Notes: a model not told the origin generated them from the sequence alone. Shown: positions 46,986-56,927, counted from the first letter of the stretch. The stretch: 64,000 bases of DNA from Caballeronia fortuita (GCF_001544835.2 NZ_FCNX02000010.1:248001-312000); one strand, 5' to 3'. Program-made: numbers and translations.

Positions 46986-48434
46986 ATGCAACCGCCAGTC
47001 ACGCGCGCCGCGCGCGCGCATCAAGGACCGCCGAGCCTCTCGCGTCACGCCGTCGACACGGCGCGCCTCGCCGCGCCGCTCGCCATCGCGCAACTTTCGC
47101 AGATGGCGATGGGCGTCACCGACACCATCCTGCTCGGCTCGCTCGGCCCCGACGCGCTCGCCGCCGGCGGTCTCGGCGCGAATCTCTTTTTCGTCGTCGT
47201 CACGCTGCTGCAGGGCGTGTTGACGTCCGTCTCCGTGTCCGTCGCGCACGCCCGCGGCGCCAACGACGACGCGCGCGTGCCGAGCATCTACTGGACCGGT
47301 TTCGTGCTCTCGCTGCTGCTCGCCGTGCCCGCGTTCGTGCTGCTGAGCTACGCCGAGCCGATTCTGCTTGCGTTCAACGAGCCCGCGACGCTCGCGAAGA
47401 ACGTCGGCGAATATTGCGCGGTGCTGCGCTGGGGCACGCCCGGCAGTCTCATCGGCGTCGGCATGATGCGCGCGTTTCTGCCCGCGATCGGCGCGGCGCG
47501 CAGGCTGCTGTGGATTTCGATCGGCGGCGTGTTCGTCAACGGCTTTCTCAACTACGGCCTGATTCACGGCGCGTACGGCCTGCCGCGCGAAGGCTTTCTC
47601 GGCTCGGCCGCGGCGACGACGATCACCGTCTGGGGCATCGCGGTCGCGCTCGTCGCGGTGCTGCATCTGCGGCCGCGCTACCGCCATTTCGTCGTGCGTG
47701 CGCGCCCGCGTCTGCCTTTGATGGGCGAACTGTTCGGCATCGGCTGGCCGGTCGCGATCACCTACGGCGTCGAATCGACGCTCTTTCTCGCCACCGGCAT
47801 GATGGTCGGCCTGCTCGGCGAAGCGCCGCTCGCCGCGCATCAGATCGCGCTCAACGTGGCGTCGGTCGCGTTCATGGTGCCGCTCGCGATCGGCCAGGCG
47901 GCGAACGTGCGCGTCGGCTACTGGGTCGGCGCGGGCGTGCCGGTCGCCGCGCGTCACGCGGGCTTCGTCGCGCTCGCGCTGGGCGTCGGCTTCATGATGT
48001 GCTCGGGCCTCGTGCTGCTCATCGTGCCGCGCGTGATCGTCGGCCTGTATCTGCATCTCGACGATCCCGCCAACGCGCATACCGTCACGCTCGCGGCGTC
48101 GCTGCTCGGCGTGGCGGCCGTGTTCCAGATCGTCGACGGCATGCAGACGGTCGGCTCCGGCTGCCTGCGCGGCCTCAAGGACACGCGCATCCCGATGCTC
48201 GCCGCCGCGTTCGGCTACTGGGGCGTCGGTTTCCCGACCGGCTACGTGCTCGCGTTCCACTTCCAACTCGGCGCGAAGGGCCTGTGGTGGGGACTCGCCG
48301 CCGGGCTTGCGAGCGTCGCCGTGCTGATGACGCTGCGGTTCCATCGCATCAGCCGAAGGTTCATCGAGACGGGCATCGCGCCCGCGCCGCACGACGACGC
48401 CGCCGGAAGCGCCGCGCCGCACGGTCACGTCTGA
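46986..48434 (+). CDS. MATE-family multidrug efflux transporter
   Basis: A 482-residue exporter with twelve predicted helices and two homologous halves. Typical motifs are QLSQMAMGVTDTILLGSLG in helix 1, GTPGSLIGVGMMRAFLPAIG and GAKGLWWGLAAGLASV. It resembles NorM, a sodium- or proton-coupled exporter of cationic drugs. The N terminus is polar and basic. The substrate is not predictable. Confidence 0.93.
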   Translation: MQPPVTRAARAHQGPPSLSRHAVDTARLAAPLAIAQLSQMAMGVTDTILLGSLGPDALAAGGLGANLFFVVVTLLQGVLTSVSVSVAHARGANDDARVPSIYWTGFVLSLLLAVPAFVLLSYAEPILLAFNEPATLAKNVGEYCAVLRWGTPGSLIGVGMMRAFLPAIGAARRLLWISIGGVFVNGFLNYGLIHGAYGLPREGFLGSAAATTITVWGIAVALVAVLHLRPRYRHFVVRARPRLPLMGELFGIGWPVAITYGVESTLFLATGMMVGLLGEAPLAAHQIALNVASVAFMVPLAIGQAANVRVGYWVGAGVPVAARHAGFVALALGVGFMMCSGLVLLIVPRVIVGLYLHLDDPANAHTVTLAASLLGVAAVFQIVDGMQTVGSGCLRGLKDTRIPMLAAAFGYWGVGFPTGYVLAFHFQLGAKGLWWGLAAGLASVAVLMTLRFHRISRRFIETGIAPAPHDDAAGSAAPHGHV

Positions 48435-48510
48435 TAAGCACACGAAGCCCGTGCCGATTTGCATAGCAGGAATGCTTGGTTGGCCCGCGCACGGCGCATT
48501 GCTACGATGA

Positions 48511-48587
48511 ACCCGTCTCCTCCTTGAGACATCTGTGACAGGGGTTATAAGCCCGCTCTAGCCGACGCTAGCCAGCGGGCTTTTTTT
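48511..48587 (+). ncRNA. Candidate small RNA with anti-Shine-Dalgarno loop
   Basis: TTGGCC (48480-48485), a 17-base spacer and TACGAT (48503-48508) form a possible promoter. The transcript would begin near 48511-48515, fold a hairpin GTCTC-CTCCTT-GAGAC that exposes CUCCUU, and end in the terminator at 48549-48587. It could also be the 3' end of the MATE mRNA. The loop is complementary to ribosome-binding sites, like the CUCCU-loop class of bacterial small RNAs. Confidence 0.45.
48549..48587 (+). terminator. Rho-independent terminator of the small RNA or MATE mRNA
   Basis: AGCCCGCT pairs with AGCGGGCT, with an inner CTAGC / GCTAG stem around CGAC, followed by seven or more T residues. Confidence 0.9.
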
Positions 48588-48757
48588 CGCCTGTGCGCCA
48601 TCGCGCAGTGCGCGCGAGGTCGGGCATCCGGTGCATTTCCGATTTCCCATAGAATATTTTCGAGACACAGCGCGAGAACGTTTCTTGCTCGCTCGTGCCG
48701 CAAAATGCGAAAACGTCGGCGTGCAGCAACGCGCGACGATCAGAACGGGGAATCGAA

Positions 48758-50428
48758 GTGTCGGAAAACCGGGGAATGTGGGACATCGCGCGACGCGTCA
48801 CGCGCGCAAGAAAATTCAATGCCGCCGTACGCAAGGCGGCCGTCATCCTGACGATGACGACGCTCGTCGCCGCCTGCGCGACGCGTCCGCCCGCGACGGC
48901 GTTCGACCGGCCGGCGAGCCACGCGCTCGCATCGACCGAGTCGACGCCGCTCGCGAACGCGCTCGCGCCGCTGGAAAAGCGGCATCCTGACGAGTCCGCC
49001 GTGCGCCTCCTGCCGACCGGCACCGACGCGCTTCAAGCCCGCGTCGCGCTCGCGCGCGCGGCGACGAAGACGCTCGACATGCAGTACTACATCGCCAACG
49101 AGGACAACACCGGCAAGCTGCTGCTCGGCGCGGCGCTGTACGCGGCGGATCGCGGCGTGCGCGTGCGCATGCTCGTCGATGACCTGAACTTCAAGGACAT
49201 CGACCAGATCATGGCGGCGCTCAACTCGCACGACAACATCGAGATTCGCGTCTTCAATCCGTTCGGCAGTGCGCAACGCAGCTTTTCCGAGCGCACGCAG
49301 AACCTCTTCACGAATCTCGGCCACTTCACGCGCCGCATGCACAACAAGGCGATGATCGCGGACAACCAGATCGCGATCGTCGGCGGGCGCAATCTCGGCG
49401 ACGAATACTTCAGCGCGAGCCCGACGCTGCAGTTCCGCGATCTCGACGTCTTCGCCGCCGGCCCGGTCACGCAGAAAATCTCCGCGAGCTTCGACGATTA
49501 CTGGAACAGCACGCTCGCCTATCCGCTGCGCGCGCTGAACAAGCAGAAGTTCGATCCGTCCGAACTCGACAAGACCCGCGACGATCTGCGCGCGCATTGG
49601 CGTGCGCAAGCCGATCCGCTGAATGCGAAGCCGCTCAACGCGACGCCGCTCGCGCAGCAGATCTCGCGTGAGGAAATGGGCCTCGTGTGGGCGCCGACGG
49701 AGTTCCGGGTCGATTCGCCGTCGAAGATCGAGCATCCGAGCGACGACTACAAAAGCCCGCCGATGGAACGGCTCGCCGAACTGCTCAAGGACGCGCAGAG
49801 CGAATTCCTGATCCTGTCGCCCTATTTCGTGCCGCACGACGCGGGCGTGCAGGCGCTCGGCGATCTGACGAAGCGGCGCGTGCGCGTCGCGGTGCTGACG
49901 AATTCGCTTGCCGCGACCGATGCCGTCGCGGTGCAGGCGGGCTACGCGCCGTATCGGATTCCGATGCTGCAAAACGGCGTCGAACTATACGAATTCAAGC
50001 CGATTCAGCTCGAAGGCGAAAGCAGTCCGCGCGCCGGTCTGTTCGGCTCGCAGTCGCGCGCGAGCCTGCACGCGAAGGCCTATGTGATCGATCGGAGTAT
50101 CCTCGTGATCGGCTCGATGAATCTCGATCCGCGTTCGGCGAAGCTGAATACCGAGCTCGCGCTCGTGATCCACAGCAAGCCGATCGCCGAGGAAGCCGCG
50201 AAACTGTTCGCGAACGGCACTTCGCCGAAGGCAAGCTGGCAGGTGCATCTGGCGAGCGCGGCGGTGACCGGGGAACTTCAGCGCACGGGCGCGCCGCAGT
50301 CGGGCCTCGTCTGGACGACCGAGGCGAACGGCGGTCTCGTCACCTACAATTTCGATCCCGAGGCAGGCTTTTATCGCAACGCGATGACGGGCCTCTTCAT
50401 GCTGCTGCCCGTCGACAAGCAGCTTTGA
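48758..50428 (+). CDS. Phospholipase-D family lipoprotein (cardiolipin-synthase-like)
   Basis: A 556-residue PLD-superfamily enzyme with two HxKx4D motifs: HNKAMIADNQ (about residue 205) and HAKAYVIDRS (about 440). A lipobox (TLVAAC) after a hydrophobic stretch suggests a lipid anchor. The GTG at 48758 has GGGGA six bases upstream, better than the ATG at 48776. The family (YmdC/ClsC-like) makes or remodels phospholipids. Substrate inferred only. Confidence 0.9.
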   Translation: MSENRGMWDIARRVTRARKFNAAVRKAAVILTMTTLVAACATRPPATAFDRPASHALASTESTPLANALAPLEKRHPDESAVRLLPTGTDALQARVALARAATKTLDMQYYIANEDNTGKLLLGAALYAADRGVRVRMLVDDLNFKDIDQIMAALNSHDNIEIRVFNPFGSAQRSFSERTQNLFTNLGHFTRRMHNKAMIADNQIAIVGGRNLGDEYFSASPTLQFRDLDVFAAGPVTQKISASFDDYWNSTLAYPLRALNKQKFDPSELDKTRDDLRAHWRAQADPLNAKPLNATPLAQQISREEMGLVWAPTEFRVDSPSKIEHPSDDYKSPPMERLAELLKDAQSEFLILSPYFVPHDAGVQALGDLTKRRVRVAVLTNSLAATDAVAVQAGYAPYRIPMLQNGVELYEFKPIQLEGESSPRAGLFGSQSRASLHAKAYVIDRSILVIGSMNLDPRSAKLNTELALVIHSKPIAEEAAKLFANGTSPKASWQVHLASAAVTGELQRTGAPQSGLVWTTEANGGLVTYNFDPEAGFYRNAMTGLFMLLPVDKQL

Positions 50429-50452
50429 TCCAACTTCGTAAGGGAACACGCC

Positions 50453-51859
50453 ATGTCACAACACGCGAAGGGCGACGTACGGATGGAGAAGGACACGTTC
50501 GGTGAGATCGCCGTGCCGAACGACAAGCTTTGGGGCGCGCAAACGCAGCGCTCGCTGCAGAACTTCAAGATTTCGACGGAGAAGCAGTCGCCCGAACTGA
50601 TCACCGCGCTCGCGATCATCAAGCACGCCGCCGCCGATGTGAACGAAGGGCTGAAGGTGCTGGATTCGAAGAAGGCGAAGGCGATCGTGCAGGCAGCCGA
50701 AGAGATCATCGACGGCAAGCATCCCGATGAATTTCCGCTTGCCGTGTGGCAGACCGGCTCGGGCACGCAGACCAACATGAACCTGAACGAGGTGATCGCC
50801 AACCGCGCGAGCGAGATCATGGGCGGGCCGCGCGGCGAGGAGCGCCTCGTGCATCCGAACGACGACGTGAATCGCGGCCAGTCGTCCAATGACGTGTTTC
50901 CGACGGCGATGCACGTCGCCGCGGCCGTGGCGATCAAGAAGCATCTGCTGCCGTCGCTGAAGACGTTGCGCGATACGCTCGACAAGAAAGCGAAGGCGTT
51001 CGACAACATCGTGAAGATCGGCCGCACGCATTTGCAAGACGCGACGCCGCTCACGCTCGGACAGGAGTTTTCGGGTTACGTGGCGCAACTCGATCAGGGC
51101 ATGAAGCATGTCGAGGCAACGCTGCCGCATCTCTATCAGCTCGCGCAGGGCGGCACGGCGGTCGGCACGGGACTGAACGCGCATCCGGAATTCGCGACGA
51201 AGGTCGCTCAGGCGATCGGCAAGCTCACCGGCCTGCCCTTCGAGACGGCGCCGAACAAGTTCGAGGTGATGGCCGCCGCCGACGCGCTCGTCGCCGCTCA
51301 CGGCGCGCTCAAGACGGTCGCCGCGAGCCTCATGAAGATCACGAACGACATCCGCTGGCTCGCGAGCGGACCGCGCTGCGGGTTGGGCGAGCTATCGATT
51401 CCGGAGAACGAACCGGGCAGCTCGATCATGCCGGGCAAGGTCAATCCGACGCAATCCGAGGCCGTCACGATGCTGTGCTGCCAGGTATTCGGCAACGATG
51501 TCGCGGTGAATTTCGGCGGCGCGAGCGGCAACTTCGAACTGAACGTGTTCCGGCCGATGATCGCGCATAACGTGCTGCAATCGGTCCGCCTGCTCGCGGA
51601 CGGTGCGCGCAGCTTCAACGACAACTGCGCGGTGGGCATCGAGCCGAACGAAAAGCGCATCGACAGTCTGCTGAACGAATCGCTGATGCTGGTAACGGCG
51701 CTGAATCCGCACATCGGCTATGACAAGGCCGCGCAGATCGCGAAGAAGGCGCACAAGGAAGGCACGACGCTGAAGGCGGCCGCGCTCGCGCTCGGTCACG
51801 TGACCGAGCAGCAGTTCGATGAGTGGGTCAAGCCTGAGGATATGGTAGGGAAGAAGTAA
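50453..51859 (+). CDS. fumC: Class II fumarate hydratase
   Basis: Iron-independent fumarase of the TCA cycle, 468 residues. The signature [13 protein letters not shown] is present, along with [13 protein letters not shown] and [20 protein letters not shown]. An AAGGGA Shine-Dalgarno precedes the ATG. It starts 24 bp after the phospholipase gene, so they may share a transcript. Confidence 0.97.
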   Translation: MSQHAKGDVRMEKDTFGEIAVPNDKLWGAQTQRSLQNFKISTEKQSPELITALAIIKHAAADVNEGLKVLDSKKAKAIVQAAEEIIDGKHPDEFPLAVWQTGSGTQTNMNLNEVIANRASEIMGGPRGEERLVHPNDDVNRGQSSNDVFPTAMHVAAAVAIKKHLLPSLKTLRDTLDKKAKAFDNIVKIGRTHLQDATPLTLGQEFSGYVAQLDQGMKHVEATLPHLYQLAQGGTAVGTGLNAHPEFATKVAQAIGKLTGLPFETAPNKFEVMAAADALVAAHGALKTVAASLMKITNDIRWLASGPRCGLGELSIPENEPGSSIMPGKVNPTQSEAVTMLCCQVFGNDVAVNFGGASGNFELNVFRPMIAHNVLQSVRLLADGARSFNDNCAVGIEPNEKRIDSLLNESLMLVTALNPHIGYDKAAQIAKKAHKEGTTLKAAALALGHVTEQQFDEWVKPEDMVGKK

Positions 51860-51887
51860 GCGTTTTTTCCTCGACCGAGCGGCGGGG

Positions 51888-52409
51888 TCACACCTTCCCC
51901 GCCGCCACCTCCTCCGGCTTCAATTCGACGATCGCATCGAGCGCGTCCTTCACGTCCATCGCGTATTTCGCGAGCCGCTTCTCCTCGTCCGTTTCCGGCA
52001 CGAAGGAAGGCACGGGCGTCGGCTGGCCTTTTTCATCGACGGCGACGAAGACCATCAGGCAATCGGTCGTCTGTTGAAGCTCGCCGACTTTCGGATCGCC
52101 AGCATGCACGGAGATGTGGATGTGCATGCTCGTGCGACCCGTCGTCACGACGCGCGCGCGTAACTCGACCAGATTGCCGACGAGAATCGGCCGCCGGAAA
52201 CGGATGTTGCCGACGCTCACCGTCACCGCATAGCGCCCGGACCACATAGCGGCACAGGCGTAGGCGGTTTCGTCGATCCATTTCATCAGCGCGCCGCCGT
52301 GCACCTTGCCGCCGAAGTTCACCGAAGTGGGCTCGGCGAGAAAGCGGAATGTGGTCTCGGCGCGGCTTTTCGGCGCTGCGGGAATCGGAGATGTGGCCGG
52401 AGTGTTCAT
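51888..52409 (-). CDS. Hotdog-fold acyl-CoA thioesterase (YciA type)
   Basis: A 173-residue protein with the hotdog central helix and catalytic region NFGGKVHGGALMKWIDETAYACA and SVGNIRFRRPILVGNLVELRA. It hydrolyses acyl-CoA. A C-terminal acidic tail follows. It converges with fumC, with 28 bp between stops. Confidence 0.93.
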   Translation of the reverse strand: MNTPATSPIPAAPKSRAETTFRFLAEPTSVNFGGKVHGGALMKWIDETAYACAAMWSGRYAVTVSVGNIRFRRPILVGNLVELRARVVTTGRTSMHIHISVHAGDPKVGELQQTTDCLMVFVAVDEKGQPTPVPSFVPETDEEKRLAKYAMDVKDALDAIVELKPEEVAAGKV

Positions 52410-52416
52410 GGAAGTT

Positions 52417-52557
52417 TCAGTCGTGGACGGTGATGCCCTGATCGATCGTGCCGTACATCGTGATGCTGCCGCCGCCCGCCGACGACGACGGCGCGCCCGC
52501 GCACCCCGCGCAGAGCATGAGCACGCCGATCACGCTCGCGAAAATGAATCTGTACAT
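52417..52557 (-). CDS. Small putative lipoprotein, 46 residues
   Basis: Reading the minus strand from the ATG at 52555-52557 gives MYRFIFASVIGVLMLCAGCA, then AGAPSSSAGGGSITMYGTID and QGITVHD. A hydrophobic signal leads to LCAGC, a possible lipobox with Cys19 lipidated, though the -3 Cys is unusual. The mature part is only 28 residues. It lies 7 bp upstream of the thioesterase gene and may be co-transcribed. Function is unknown. Confidence 0.75.
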   Translation of the reverse strand: MYRFIFASVIGVLMLCAGCAGAPSSSAGGGSITMYGTIDQGITVHD

Positions 52558-52700
52558 GGAATCTCCCGCTTCCTCGAAATGCCAGCGGTCATTCTAGCGC
52601 CGCGCATGGCGCATCGACATTTCGGCGCGCGGTGAAACGTCGGTTGCGCGGGCGCGCTAGAGTAAGCATATCGATGACTTCGCCCGAAACGGAGACCGCC

Positions 52701-53456
52701 ATGAACGCCGCCCTCGACGACGCCGATTCTCGCGCGCGCCATTTCCCCGGCCTGTCGCGCGTCGGCGCGCTGATCGCCGATCCGGGCCGCGCCGCCATGC
52801 TCTGGTCCCTGATGGACGGCACCGCCCGCCCCGCCGGCGAATTGACGATGATCGCGGGGCTGTCGCCATCGGCGGCGAGCGGGCATCTCGCGCGGCTGAC
52901 CGAAGGCGGCCTGCTCGCGCTCGAAGTGAGCGGGCGGCATCGCTACTATCGGATCGCGACGCCGGATATCGCCGCCGCCATCGAGGCGCTCGCCAATCTC
53001 GCGCGTGCGAGCGCGCCGCAGCGCACGCCGGAGCGTCCGCCATTGGCGGTGCCCGTCGAGATGCGTTTCGCGCGCACCTGCTACGACCATCTCGCGGGCG
53101 AACTCGCCGTGCAGCTTTTCGATGGCATGATCGCGCGCAACTGGCTCGCCGCCGCCGACGCCGACGGTCACGATGCGGCGCACGGCCCCGCCGCGCTCGA
53201 CGCCACCGCGCAAGGCGCGCAGGCCTTCGCCGAACTCGGCATCGATCTGACGGCGCAGCGCGCGCGCCGGCGACGCTTCGCGTGTACATGCATCGACTGG
53301 AGCGAGCGCCGGCCGCATCTCGGCGGCGCGCTCGGCGCGGCCTTTCTCGAGGCGTGCGAGTCGCATGGCTGGATCGAGCACACCGCGAAACGCCGCGTAT
53401 TGCGCGTGACGCCAGCGGGGCATCGGCACTTCGAGGACTTCCTGTCGGCGCGATAA
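52701..53456 (+). CDS. ArsR-type winged-helix transcriptional regulator
   Basis: A 251-residue regulator with an N-terminal helix-turn-helix: RAAMLWSLMDGTARPAGEL, SPSAASGHLARLTEGGLLA, SGRHRYYRIATPDIA. The C-terminal part (about 110-251) is unassigned but may be a ligand domain (MRFARTCYDHLAGELAVQLF). The ATG at 52701 has GGAG seven bases before it; earlier ATGs at 52674 and upstream lack this. The target is unknown. Confidence 0.87.
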   Translation: MNAALDDADSRARHFPGLSRVGALIADPGRAAMLWSLMDGTARPAGELTMIAGLSPSAASGHLARLTEGGLLALEVSGRHRYYRIATPDIAAAIEALANLARASAPQRTPERPPLAVPVEMRFARTCYDHLAGELAVQLFDGMIARNWLAAADADGHDAAHGPAALDATAQGAQAFAELGIDLTAQRARRRRFACTCIDWSERRPHLGGALGAAFLEACESHGWIEHTAKRRVLRVTPAGHRHFEDFLSAR

Positions 53457-53587
53457 AGCTTTGTTACGCGCGCCTGCGCGCCGTTACAAACGGCATCGTA
53501 CGGATACAGGCGCCGGCGATACATTGATCCGACAGGCCGCGCGAACACAGCGTCGACGGAACGCGCGCGCGGCCGCCGGAGAATGCA

Positions 53588-55729
53588 ATGAAGATCAAGA
53601 CCGTCGCCGCCGTCGCCTTGTGCGTGCCTTTGTCGACAGCGGGACTCACCGCATTTGCGCAGACCGGACAAGGCGACCCGCCCGGACGCATCGCGCGGCT
53701 GAACTACATGGCGGGCACCGTGACGACCGAGCCGGCGGGGGCGTCCGACTGGTCCTATGCGCAGGTCAATCGTCCGCTCACGACCGGCGACCAGCTCTGG
53801 AACGACGAGAACGCGCGCTCGGAACTGCATATCGGATCGACGGCGGTGCGGCTCGGATCATCGACGGCGCTCTCCGTGCTCGCGCTCGACGACGCCTCCG
53901 CGCAGCTCAAGATCGCGCAAGGCACGCTGTCGACGCGCGTGCGCGAACTGCCGCCCGGCGCGCGCTACGAGCTCGACACGCCCAACACCGCGCTCGCGAT
54001 CACGACGGCGGGCGACGTGCGCGTGGACGTCGCGCCCGACGGCCGCGCGACCACGGTGACGGTGCGAAGCGGCGGCGTCACCGCTTACGGCGATGGCGCA
54101 TCGGTGCAACTCGCGGGCGGCCAGCAGATGACGTTCGAAGGCACCGATCTGCAACAGGCCTCGGCGAATGCGGCGCCCGAGCCGGACGCATTCGACCAGT
54201 GGGCCGCTTCCCGCGACGCGGCCGAAGACCGATCGGTGTCGGCCCGTTACGTGTCGCGCGATATCCCCGGCTATCAGGACCTCGATGCCAATGGCACGTG
54301 GCGCAGCGATCCGTCGTACGGGCCGGTCTGGGTGCCGAGCGCGGTTTCCGCCGACTGGGCGCCGTATCGGCAGGGACACTGGGCGTGGCAAGACCCGTGG
54401 GGATGGACCTGGATCGACGACGCGCCCTGGGGCTTCGCGCCGTATCACTATGGCCGATGGGCGTATGTCGGATCGCAATGGGCGTGGGTGCCCGGACCGA
54501 TGGCCGTGAGCGCGCCGCCCGCGTATTCGCCGGCGCTCGTCGCGTTCGTCGGCGATGGCGGCAGTGACGTCGACTGGAACGTCGCGCTGACGGTCGGCGG
54601 CATCGCGGCGGCGGGCGTTGCGTGGTTTCCGCTCGGTCCGGGCGAAGCGTGGCGGCCGCATCGCGATGGCTGGAGTTCGCGATACTACGAGCGCGTGAAC
54701 CGCAACGTCTACGTGCACGACACATTCGTCAACTATCGCGCGCCGCGCGGTCTCACGGCGGTGCCCGCGAACCTGTTCGTGCATGGCCAGCCGGTCGGGC
54801 GCCAGCCTTATGCGGTCGATCCGTCGCGCTGGCGCAATCCGCGCTTCTTCGCCGGTGCGCCGGGCATCGCGCCGACACGTGACAGTTACGCGCCCGGCGC
54901 GCGGCTCGCGGGTTATCGGCCGCCGCAGGGCGGATTCGCACGTCCCGTCGTCGCGACGCGTCCGCCGGTCGCGCCGCCTGTTCACGATATCCGCGGTCCC
55001 GGTGCGCGCAACGATCAGGTGCATCTCGTGGCGACGCGTGGCCCGGCGCTTTCGGTCATCGCGGGCGGTGCGCCGCACGTGGCCGTTCCCACGCAGCCCT
55101 CGCCCGGGTTGCAGTCGCATGGCAACGGCGTGCCGCATCCGTCGATGACACAGCAATTCGGCGGCGGCGATTCACGTTTGGCGCACGGCACGCCTGTAAA
55201 AGCGACGCCACCGACCTTCGCCCAGCCTTCGCCGAATTCGCAGTCGCATGGCAACGGCGTGCCGCATCCGTCGATGACACAGCAATTCGGCGGTGGCGAT
55301 CCGCGTTACTCGCATCGCACGCCGGTGCAAGCGACGCAGCCGACCTTCGCCCAGCCTTCGCCGAATTCGCAGCCGCATGGCAATGGCGTGCCGCATCCGT
55401 CGATGACACAGCAATTCGGCGGCGGCGATCCGCGTTTTGCGCACGGCACGCCGGTGCAAGCGACGCAGCCTTTCGCCCAACAAGCTCCTCACGCGCCCCA
55501 GCAACATCAGCCGGCGCCGGACTACTATCGACAAGCACGCGTCGAGCAGCCGCATCACGAGATGCCGCCGCCTCAGCCAATGCATCAGGGAGCACGTCAA
55601 GCGCCGCCGCCACAAATGCAGCACCAAGAGCAGCATGAGCAACCGCATCCGCAGCCTCAACAAGCGCAGCAACCGCAGCCACAACAACAACCACAGCAGC
55701 ACGGCGGCAACGAGCGGCATCGCGGCTGA
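53588..55729 (+). CDS. FecR/DUF6600-like secreted repeat protein
   Basis: A 713-residue exported protein. It has a signal peptide (1-25), then a FecR-like domain (LTTGDQLWNDENARSELHIG, about 55-150), a Trp-rich region (VWVPSAVSADWAPYRQGHWA and WTWIDDAPWGFAPYHYGRWA, about 235-305) that I associate with DUF6600, then three 43-residue repeats and a Gln/His/Pro-rich tail. It probably acts in the periplasm or outer membrane. A GGAG Shine-Dalgarno precedes the ATG. Function unknown. Confidence 0.82.
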   Translation: MKIKTVAAVALCVPLSTAGLTAFAQTGQGDPPGRIARLNYMAGTVTTEPAGASDWSYAQVNRPLTTGDQLWNDENARSELHIGSTAVRLGSSTALSVLALDDASAQLKIAQGTLSTRVRELPPGARYELDTPNTALAITTAGDVRVDVAPDGRATTVTVRSGGVTAYGDGASVQLAGGQQMTFEGTDLQQASANAAPEPDAFDQWAASRDAAEDRSVSARYVSRDIPGYQDLDANGTWRSDPSYGPVWVPSAVSADWAPYRQGHWAWQDPWGWTWIDDAPWGFAPYHYGRWAYVGSQWAWVPGPMAVSAPPAYSPALVAFVGDGGSDVDWNVALTVGGIAAAGVAWFPLGPGEAWRPHRDGWSSRYYERVNRNVYVHDTFVNYRAPRGLTAVPANLFVHGQPVGRQPYAVDPSRWRNPRFFAGAPGIAPTRDSYAPGARLAGYRPPQGGFARPVVATRPPVAPPVHDIRGPGARNDQVHLVATRGPALSVIAGGAPHVAVPTQPSPGLQSHGNGVPHPSMTQQFGGGDSRLAHGTPVKATPPTFAQPSPNSQSHGNGVPHPSMTQQFGGGDPRYSHRTPVQATQPTFAQPSPNSQPHGNGVPHPSMTQQFGGGDPRFAHGTPVQATQPFAQQAPHAPQQHQPAPDYYRQARVEQPHHEMPPPQPMHQGARQAPPPQMQHQEQHEQPHPQPQQAQQPQPQQQPQQHGGNERHRG
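55112..55480 (+). repeat. 129-bp tandem repeat (three copies) in the DUF6600-like gene
   Basis: Units begin at 55112, 55241 and 55370, an exact 129-bp period. Each encodes a core HGNGVPHPSMTQQFGGGD followed by a variable HGTPV-type linker. Copies differ by point changes, mostly in the linker. The repeat is in frame. Confidence 0.93.
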
Positions 55730-55745
55730 GCGAGGCACAACGCAA

Positions 55746-55775
55746 ACGCGCGGCCCTGAGCCGCGCGTCTTGTTT
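55746..55775 (+). terminator. Terminator after the repeat protein
   Basis: A 9-bp perfect stem (ACGCGCGGC / GCCGCGCGT) with loop CCTGA is followed by CTTGTTT. Confidence 0.7.
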
Positions 55776-55806
55776 CCAAACCAGAAGCAAAATCGACGAA
55801 CCCGGT

Positions 55807-56778
55807 CTACACCGCCATCGGCGCGGTGAGCGCGTCGTGATGCTTGTAGCCTTCCAGCGCGAAATCCTTCGGCTCGATCTTCTCCAGCCATTCCGGCTCA
55901 TAACGCTTCGTCACCGCGTAATCCGGCACGCGATCCGAGATGATGAGCTGCGGCGACGGCAACGGCTCCCGCTTCAACTGCTCATGCAGCATGTCGAGCT
56001 GATTCTCGTAGATATGCGCATCGCCGATGAAATACGTGAACCAGCGCGGCTTGTAACCCGTCAGCCGGCCGACCAGATGCAGCAGCGCCGCGCCCTCGGT
56101 CAGGTTGAATGGCGTGCCGAGCCCGACGTCGTTGCTGCGGATGTACAGACACAGCGAAATTTCGCGGGTCACCGCGTTCGGGATGAACTGATACAGCAGA
56201 TGGCACGCCGGCAACGCGATCTCGTCGAGCTTCGCGGGATTCCATGCGTGAAACAGAATGCGCCGGTCCGTCGGGCGCTCGATGATGGTATCGAGACACT
56301 GGCGCAACTGATCGATCGCCTTATACAGCAGCACCTGTTCGCGCCCATTCTCGACGAAGCTCGTCACGAGCTGAAAGCCGCGATTCGTGGCATCGGCGAT
56401 CTGGTCGCCCGCGCAGGCATCGACGAGTTTGTACGCGGGCCATCTGCGCCACTGCACGCCGTAGACATCGCCGAGATCATCCGGACCTTGCCGATAGGGA
56501 TTGTCGAGCCACTGCGGATTTTCGTTCGCGTTGGCGTCCCACACCTTGCAGCCGAGCGCGCGAAAATCTGCCGCGCTCTTCGACGCGCGCAGGAAACCCA
56601 CGAGTTCGCCGATCGCCGACTTGAACGCGAGCTTCTTCGTGGTGACCGCCGGGAAGCCCTGCTGCAGGTCGAAGCGCAGCATCGCGCCGGGCATGCTGAT
56701 CGTGCGGATGCCCGTGCGGTTTTCCTGCCAAGTGCCGGTATCGAGAATCGTCTGGACGAGCTCGAGATACTGTTTCAT
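55807..56778 (-). CDS. thyA: Thymidylate synthase
   Basis: Methylates dUMP to dTMP with methylene-tetrahydrofolate. The nucleophile is Cys192 in [10 protein letters not shown]. The 323-residue product carries the insertion of about 55 residues typical of the longer ThyA form (residues about 75-150). It starts [20 protein letters not shown] at the ATG 56776-56778; the frame continues upstream as a shadow of the next gene. folA lies about 2.5 kb away. Confidence 0.97.
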   Translation of the reverse strand: MKQYLELVQTILDTGTWQENRTGIRTISMPGAMLRFDLQQGFPAVTTKKLAFKSAIGELVGFLRASKSAADFRALGCKVWDANANENPQWLDNPYRQGPDDLGDVYGVQWRRWPAYKLVDACAGDQIADATNRGFQLVTSFVENGREQVLLYKAIDQLRQCLDTIIERPTDRRILFHAWNPAKLDEIALPACHLLYQFIPNAVTREISLCLYIRSNDVGLGTPFNLTEGAALLHLVGRLTGYKPRWFTYFIGDAHIYENQLDMLHEQLKREPLPSPQLIISDRVPDYAVTKRYEPEWLEKIEPKDFALEGYKHHDALTAPMAV

Positions 56779-56873
56779 TCGATGTTCCCTGGGTACGCTG
56801 CGCGCCCTCGCGAACGGAAGGCGTAAAGAAGTAATTTTACCAAGCGGCGGATATCGGCGCTTGCGCGCGCGGC

Positions 56874-56902
56874 ATGAAAAACGGGCGCCTTCTGGCGCCC
56901 GT
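56874..56902 (-). terminator. Terminator of the sigma-54 activator gene
   Basis: A perfect 9-bp stem (ACGGGCGCC / GGCGCCCGT) with loop AGAA on the minus strand, followed by TTTTTC in the minus direction. Confidence 0.85.
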
Positions 56903-56927
56903 CCGGTGTTCGTTCGCGACCTTGCCG

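Larger units (their letters stand above)
48435..48757 (+). other. 323-bp spacer with a probable small RNA gene
   Basis: Besides the small RNA candidate at 48511-48587, no ORF is supported until the GTG at 48758. AT-rich sequence near 48638-48660 (TTTCCCATAGAATATTTT) could contain a promoter for the downstream phospholipase gene, with TAGAAT as the -10. Confidence 0.4.
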
